From Amaurobius ferox (Eukaryota > Arthropoda > Arachnida > Araneae > Amaurobiidae), in contig OX578146.1 of assembly GCA_951213105.1 (NCBI GenBank), positions 50,995,275 to 51,059,274 of the forward strand: a stretch of 64,000 nt of DNA, given 5' to 3'. The notes beneath the pieces are model-generated. The model had not been told where the DNA came from. It saw nothing but the letters and a program-made list of their open reading frames with translations, and did not search any database. This document shows positions 58,673 to 64,000 of the stretch, piece by piece. Numbering within the stretch: the stretch's first letter is position 1; every line of letters starts with the position of its first letter. Position numbers and translations under genes: made by a program.

Positions 58673-58930
58673 CTTCGACCCAGACCCTCCGACCTACTCG
58701 AAAGTGCAAGATATCTATTTGGACGGACGGGAAATGCCACCCAATTTAGATCGGAACCCAGTGGGGGCGGCATCTACTGGACCGTACCCTCCTTCCTCTA
58801 TAAACCAACCTCTTGAAAGGACTTACGAATCCACATACTTAATATGACCGTAGTCCGAGTGAACACGGGGACAGCTTGAGCAAAGCCAAGTGCAATCCCT
58901 TCGCGCTAACCGCTGGGCTGTCCCACCTCA
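58673..58930 (-). mobile_element. SINE, tRNA-type head (box B lost), 14-bp TSD
   Basis: Minus strand: GACAGCCCAGCGGTTAGCG as box A, then the common body and a short GAAG tail; the box B part of the head is deleted. A perfect 14-bp target duplication, GCTTTGAGCAACTT, lies at 58659-58672 and 58931-58944. It is the most diverged body of the tRNA-headed copies with clean ends. Confidence 0.94.
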
Positions 58931-58944
58931 GCTTTGAGCAACTT

Positions 58945-59983
58945 GGAATACTATTGTTCGTATTTATACAGGCTAGCGTAACAGCTGCTATTACTGGGTC
59001 ACTGTTCCCAGGTAGTTTTTAACTTTTCCCCTTTCAACTGCGGAGAACTTTCTTAGATTTTTCCCTATATATTATGGTCACGTGATATGTGGCGTCATGG
59101 CGTAAGTGTGAGCTGACCACCTGATTGGGTGCTATGCGTGACGCAATCATGGCAATCATAAATAACGCTGAAAACTTTTATAACCGAAATTAGCAGAAAA
59201 GTTCTCTATATTCGATAGTTCCCTTCAATCTATAAAAATATCAGAATTTCCCTAGATCTGGGAACACTATGCCGGGTATAAGAAGGGATAATTTTTTGTA
59301 CCTTTTATTGCTACAAGCAATTTGTAGCAATAAATGGTACAGAAAATTACCAAGCTTCAGATCTTGGAACCATGTAAGCATTCTGGAATTCTAGACATCA
59401 TTCTTGCTTTGATCTTAGCTACAGAAACACAATATGTATAATGAAATTACGCCAGTCAAATGAGCTATGAAACAATCACGAGTCACGTGACCTCTAGAAG
59501 CAAAAATGACTGATACGCCATTTCGCCTGTATATATTTAAGAACCTTTAGAATGCGAATTAACCGTTTTAAGAATGTTTATGCGTCTGCAATGTTTATGC
59601 GTCTGTTCTGTATGAACGTGTATGTATATCTATCAGTAACTCGGGCTAAAGGGGGAAGTTGAGGGTCATAACCACTACCTGATAACCACCAGTGTCATAA
59701 CCTCTCCCCCCTCAATGACTGAAAACAACACCAGTTCTTTAGAGAGTCTATATTGGAAAAATAAACATCTACAGCAAATCGATTTAATCAACGAAATTTG
59801 GTATTATTATTATAGGCAAACATAAGAGAACTATTGAAGAACACCTTTTAGTAAATAATAATAATGACTAAAAAAATTATTAAAATAATTAAGTTGGAAT
59901 TTTTAAATAAATAGTTATTTTATATGGAAATTTTTATGTAAAGGCGAATGACATATACATACTTTTGTAAGTAACTTTGTAAG
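58945..59983. other. Intergenic, no gene seen
   Basis: AT-rich. TCACGTGA-type E-boxes at about 59079-59086 and 59489-59496. No supported exon. Confidence 0.45.
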
Positions 59984-59985
59984 TA

Positions 59986-60965
59986 CAGAGGCTGTTCACA
60001 CATTTTTGTAACGATTTTGAAAAAAAATATATACAAAGATAAGAATTTTACTTTCTAATATGTTCAATCTGATAGCCTTTTTGTTGAACATCATTTATCA
60101 TATTACATCTTGATTTCCAAGATAAAAGAACTTTTCTTAAAATATCAAGACTGATTTTGATCCACTCCTTCACCACAATCTTCCAGAATCCATCCAATGT
60201 TTTGGGATCCCGCTTAATAAATATCTTGTTTTAAAAGTCCAAATGCACAGTATTCCATAGGAAATAGGTCGGGGACTTGGGTGGGATGCATTTAATTGTA
60301 ATAGCCTCAATTCCGGTTTCATTTTTCATTTTTTCTTCAAAAAATATAGCAGTAGATTTAGAGGTATGGCTGGTAGTCTTATCATGATGGAACTTAACAC
60401 AGTGAAGATTGTTTAGGTAAAGTGATGGAATGTCTTTTCTGAAAACAGGTGGTAAAACATATTTCTGATAGTAATCCGAGTTGATTTTGACATTTTTTTC
60501 TACTTTCCTTATTTTAAGTTTTCCGTTATAGGAGAATCCAGCAATAACCATAAAACCTTTAGCAAAACTTTCCTTGTTTTCTCTGAACCAACCTTTGTTG
60601 GGTATGCATTTTTTACCTTTTTCGCAGTCAAATGTAAACTTTACTGACGTTTCTTTCCTTTTTTATTATGTCACTTAATTTACGTGTAAAAATATCAAAA
60701 CCATGCTTTTCACATCTTTTTTTTTATAATCGAATAAGAGTATTATAATTTAATAAGAGTATTTCTCTTCGTAAAGCGAAAAAATATAGCCTTCGATCCA
60801 TTGTTTATTTTCTAGCGACATTTTAAAGCAAAGAATATTTTTAATGATGCAGACAATAATTAAACCCTATTCTGACTTGATGCCAATTAGGTTTTTTTTT
60901 AATTTAAATTTAATTTATGGAGAAAGTCAAAATCGTTATAAAAATGTGTGAACAAACACCCTCTG
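59986..60965 (-). mobile_element. Tc1/mariner element with both TIRs and TA target
   Basis: Left end CAGAGGCTGTTCACACATTT then TTGTAACGATTTTGA. The right end (reverse complement) is CAGAGGGTGTTTGTTCACAC then ATTTTTATAACGATTTTGA. Thus TIRs of about 35-39 bp with a 4-bp gap, flanked by TA at 59984-59985 and 60966-60967, the hallmark of this superfamily. At 980 bp it is shorter than the usual 1.2-1.3 kb; it carries a broken transposase on the minus strand. Confidence 0.93.
60048..60821 (-). pseudogene. Tc1/mariner transposase, broken
   Basis: Possible start MSLENKQWIEGYIF at 60821, then stops and frame changes. The longest open part (60551-60231) contains FSYNGKLKIRKVEKNVKINS, FHHDKTTSHTSKST (equivalent to the second catalytic Asp motif, usually FQQDNAPxHT) and GIEAI...IPPKSP. 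The third catalytic region (P-D/E-x-x-P-M-E/D-Y) continues in another frame as VPDLFPMEYCAFGLL. The C-terminus LLSWKSRCNMINDVQQKG then YQIEHIRK is in a third frame, with stop at 60048-60050. Several frameshifts and stops are present, and the N-terminal helix-turn-helix part is largely missing. Not functional; could only be moved by a related active element. Confidence 0.88.
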
Positions 60966-60967
60966 TA

Positions 60968-63900
60968 TTTTTAACCAGAAATTACTTGACACAATTTTTC
61001 AAGAATTGTCACAAGCCGTTCTCGAGATATTAGATATTTTACTCTCCTTATAGAGATCGTAACATATCTCGCAAGAATCAAATAATTTCTATGATGTTTT
61101 TAATTTTTTTATTTAGAAACCTACCTCATAAAAGGGCATCGTTAAATCAGGGCTCATTAAAGAAATAACTTCCTCTGTTTTCACGTCATTTACAAATTGC
61201 TAAACCGCATTACTCAAATTTAACTAATTCCAAATTAGCAAATTGCAATTAATTAACGCACCTGTATGCACTTTCCTTTAAATTAATGAAAATCAGCTTC
61301 TTAAATCCCACCCTCATTGTTTCTCCTTTACACCATTTGACACACGCAGAATATCGTCGTAAACAAAATTATATTAGCACTTTGAAGACACAATGACTTC
61401 AGCAGTAATTATCGTTAATTAAATTAAAAGCTTTCTACAGTGTGGCAACAGAAAAAGAATTCAATTCCAGTGGTGCTTGTTCTTTGCGAATTCATCCGAA
61501 GGGATAATTTGCAAAGGACGCAAGAATCTATTACCCATAATTCCCTCGTCTAAAACAGCGTCAATATTCTACTGTATACTTTTATAGCAGATGGGTTGGG
61601 GAGAGTAAAAAGGGGAAATAGAAGGAATATTCCCTTGTTTTATTTGGAATTATCCCTGTATATATTCTTGTTATCGAGTTTTAGTGTTGTTTCCTTTACG
61701 TGTAACTTTAATACTTTGGAATTGTAGTTGTTATTTATTAGAGTATTGAAATTAATAAAATCTATTTATTTATTGTTTCTAATAAAAATAAATAAGAAAC
61801 AAAAATGGCAAAACAAAATTAATAGAATGTCAATAAATATTAATTTTAAAATTAAATATCTTGATGGGAAATTATTTTTCTATATTTTATTCAAAATATA
61901 CATGACTACATACGCATGTTTGATTAATCCTTAGAATATCTTTTAAAATTTTATATATGATATATTTTTTGCTGTAGTCCCCCTACATACCTTTATCATG
62001 GGCCCCGCTCAATATTTGATTTTCCCCTCCTCCTAAATCTACAACGCCTTCCTCTCCTTCAAAAAATATTGAGTAACCGCCTCCTTACACGCATACACTC
62101 CAGTGGTGTCTGAACCCATCTATGGGCGGCTCTGAAAACGTAAAAGCGTCTTTACCAAAAGGGGCGTTCCCAGTACAATGAAAAACATGAATGAATAGCA
62201 GTATGTTTATAATTTAATTTAGAAAATGAGACAATTGACCTATTAATGAATATAAAAAATAAAAGCAATTTTGAATAAGATAATTTTGAATAATAAATTA
62301 AAACTAAAATAAAATAATTACAATTAAAATAATAAAAAATATTTAATGAATTATAAAAAATGTTAATTTTGAATAATAAAATAATAACGTGTTGTGACGC
62401 GTCACAACACATGGTATCCCTGCATTTACGAAAAGAAAAAAAAAAGCATCAAAATAAGACAATTTAAAGTATTTTACCGTGATCAATTTAACTTTAAAAA
62501 AAATTCCTAACCATTGTAACTTTGTGTTTCTTATTTAATGTGCTTCATATTCTGCATATTTGTATAAACTATGCTTCATTTTTGAAATATAAAGAATTAA
62601 ATAACGTTTTAAAAGCATATCCCAGAACGTCAATGACATATGTCATAATCTAGCATTACTTGTAAGCAAGTGAAAAGTATATTGTTTCCTTAATTGCCTC
62701 GTCTGTCTTTCTTCGGCGAGAAATCCAATTAGAGCAATCCCCCACCGTTGCTAACAAATCCACGCTTTCATGAGCTATAATTTGGGGGCTGCAAAAGCCA
62801 CTTTCTTTTTCCGCGAAAAAGAGGGAGAAATTCATCCCTGCCACTTGAGTCGTAGGGGAAATGGGGGAAATAGAAGCAAACGATTTTAAAGAAAAACTAC
62901 AAAATAAACATGTTTTACTTTAGAATAAATTCAACTAGACATGGAGATAATTAGAAAATATTTTATGATATTAATTTCAAATTATGATTTAATTTTTCTC
63001 GTGATACTTATTTAAATATAGTTTTATAATATTTTTTACCAATAATCCTTAATCATTTATAATATATAAATCTTATATTAATTTACTTAATACAATTTTA
63101 CTTAAAATTATTTTAATACTTACTAAGAATTATTTCTATTCTTATTATATATGCTTAAATAGGAATTGAATCATAATAATATGCAAATAATTCTTAATAA
63201 CTTAATTCAAATAATTAAGTGATAATAATTACTTTATTCAAAGAATTGCAATTAATATGTAAATAATTTTTAATCATTTATAATTTATAAATTCTATTTT
63301 AATTTACTGAGTACTCTATTGTTTATAAAAGTATGCTTCGTTTTGTTTAAAAAACACCATTGCCTAGCAGTTTCCTGTCCACTTTATGTTCTAAATGGTA
63401 AATACAACATCGATCTTTTGTTTTTTACTATAAGCTATCGATAACATCCCTGTTGTAAATTTTGATGCTGAAAACATCGAAGGCCAATGTCATCTTTCGA
63501 TGTCCCTTACAGTATCTTATAAAGTTCAAACTTATTTCCGCTAAAAATAAAATGTGCCTTTTTTCCATGCGGATGCATACATAGATTTATTTATTTGTTT
63601 ACTTTCATGTTTAGACAAAATACCAAACACTTCGTGGAAATAAAATTGATGGTTTAAAAGATATTTGTCGCCAAATTTAAGATAACGTGCCAAACTTGGT
63701 ATGAAGCTAAGATGACAAGTTTGAGGGACTGGTGGCACACGCCAATGCTTGGGTAAGTGGCAAAAGGAAAATCTGCCTGTGTAGTCAAGATTTTACGGAA
63801 GCTAGGGTGATAACAGGGACGGATAAAATATTGAAAGAGCTTTGAAGGTTATTTGAGAAAATTGTTTTAAAAATACACACATTATCTTTATATTTTCTCA

Positions 63901-64000
63901 GTTGCTGTGCCTAAAGTAAATACATAAAGTATTAGCATTCAAACGATTGCTTTTTATCTTCACTTCGTTTAATTTTAATTATGCATGTAAACAGATTTGA
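60968..64000. other. AT-rich intergenic DNA, no gene seen
   Basis: About 3 kb with no supported gene. A perfect 22-bp palindrome lies at 62389-62410. A GC-richer minus-strand frame at 62656-62844 has 62 codons but no recognised motif. 62930-63310 is extremely AT-rich (TTAAT/ATAAT words). Confidence 0.5.
62389..62410. promoter_or_regulatory. Perfect 22-bp palindrome with TGACGCGTCA centre
   Basis: Arms GTGTTGTGACG and CGTCACAACAC are exact reverse complements. The centre TGACGCGTCA is a bZIP-like half-site pair with an ACGCGT core. Whether a protein binds it is unknown. Confidence 0.5.

Noticed and set aside
19132..58773. Frames with KSFREVGGRGRRVRSLW and similar peptides
   Set aside because: Translation of the SINE body. 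SINEs encode no protein, and the frames are broken differently in each copy.
62656..62844. 62-codon minus-strand frame with mixed composition
   Set aside because: No recognised motif and no acceptor or donor that would make a convincing exon; kept only as a note in the right-hand intergenic entry.

Overview
This is an AT-rich, repeat-dominated window of eukaryotic nuclear DNA with almost no protein-coding content. The kind of repeats (SINEs with 5S rRNA-derived and tRNA-derived heads, hAT and Tc1/mariner remnants, a hairpin-ended family with internal GTCT microsatellite), intronless Pol III tRNA genes and a spliced THAP-type zinc-finger exon suggest an arthropod. A chelicerate, perhaps a spider, is my best guess; no database was consulted. 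Nearly all open frames of 60-150 codons are chance frames inside repeats.

Layout. 1-2438: AT-rich satellite of about 100-bp monomers in a 1276-bp higher-order repeat, running off the left edge and ending against a tRNA-Pro gene (2444-2515, minus). 2.5-19 kb: mostly unique AT-rich DNA with one tRNA-headed SINE (3.5 kb), a long (AT)n tract (6.9 kb), a tRNA-Arg-like relic (9.0 kb), a fresh 232-bp tandem duplication (9.2-9.7 kb), an intact tRNA-Thr(TGT) gene (12.7 kb), Helitron-like ends (11.5 and 14.7 kb), a candidate terminal exon (15.4-15.6 kb, minus) and a GC-richer patch with two CRE sites (17.0 kb). 18.3-25.7 kb: two diverged tandem arrays, two SINEs, two head-to-tail copies of the hairpin-ended element, a cluster of CCAATATTGG palindromes and a 5'-truncated mariner-like relic. 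25.7-38.3 kb: two inverted copies of an 0.87-kb repeat, a THAP exon 1 (26.7 kb), more hairpin-ended elements, and a nest of hAT plus 5S-SINE insertions. 38.3-64 kb: further SINEs, a GC-rich segment bounded by G16 and C14, several minisatellites and tandem arrays, a second THAP-like relic (53.05 kb), a mariner with both TIRs (60-61 kb), and plain AT-rich DNA to the end.

The most interesting system is the SINE family. A common body is found behind a tRNA-type head or behind a 5S rRNA head, and the 5S-headed copies keep a decayed tRNA box A just downstream of the 5S part. This reads as capture of 5S rRNA by an older tRNA-SINE. Four copies have clean 12-14-bp target-site duplications. Functional genes I would defend are two tRNAs and, with less certainty, the THAP first exon.
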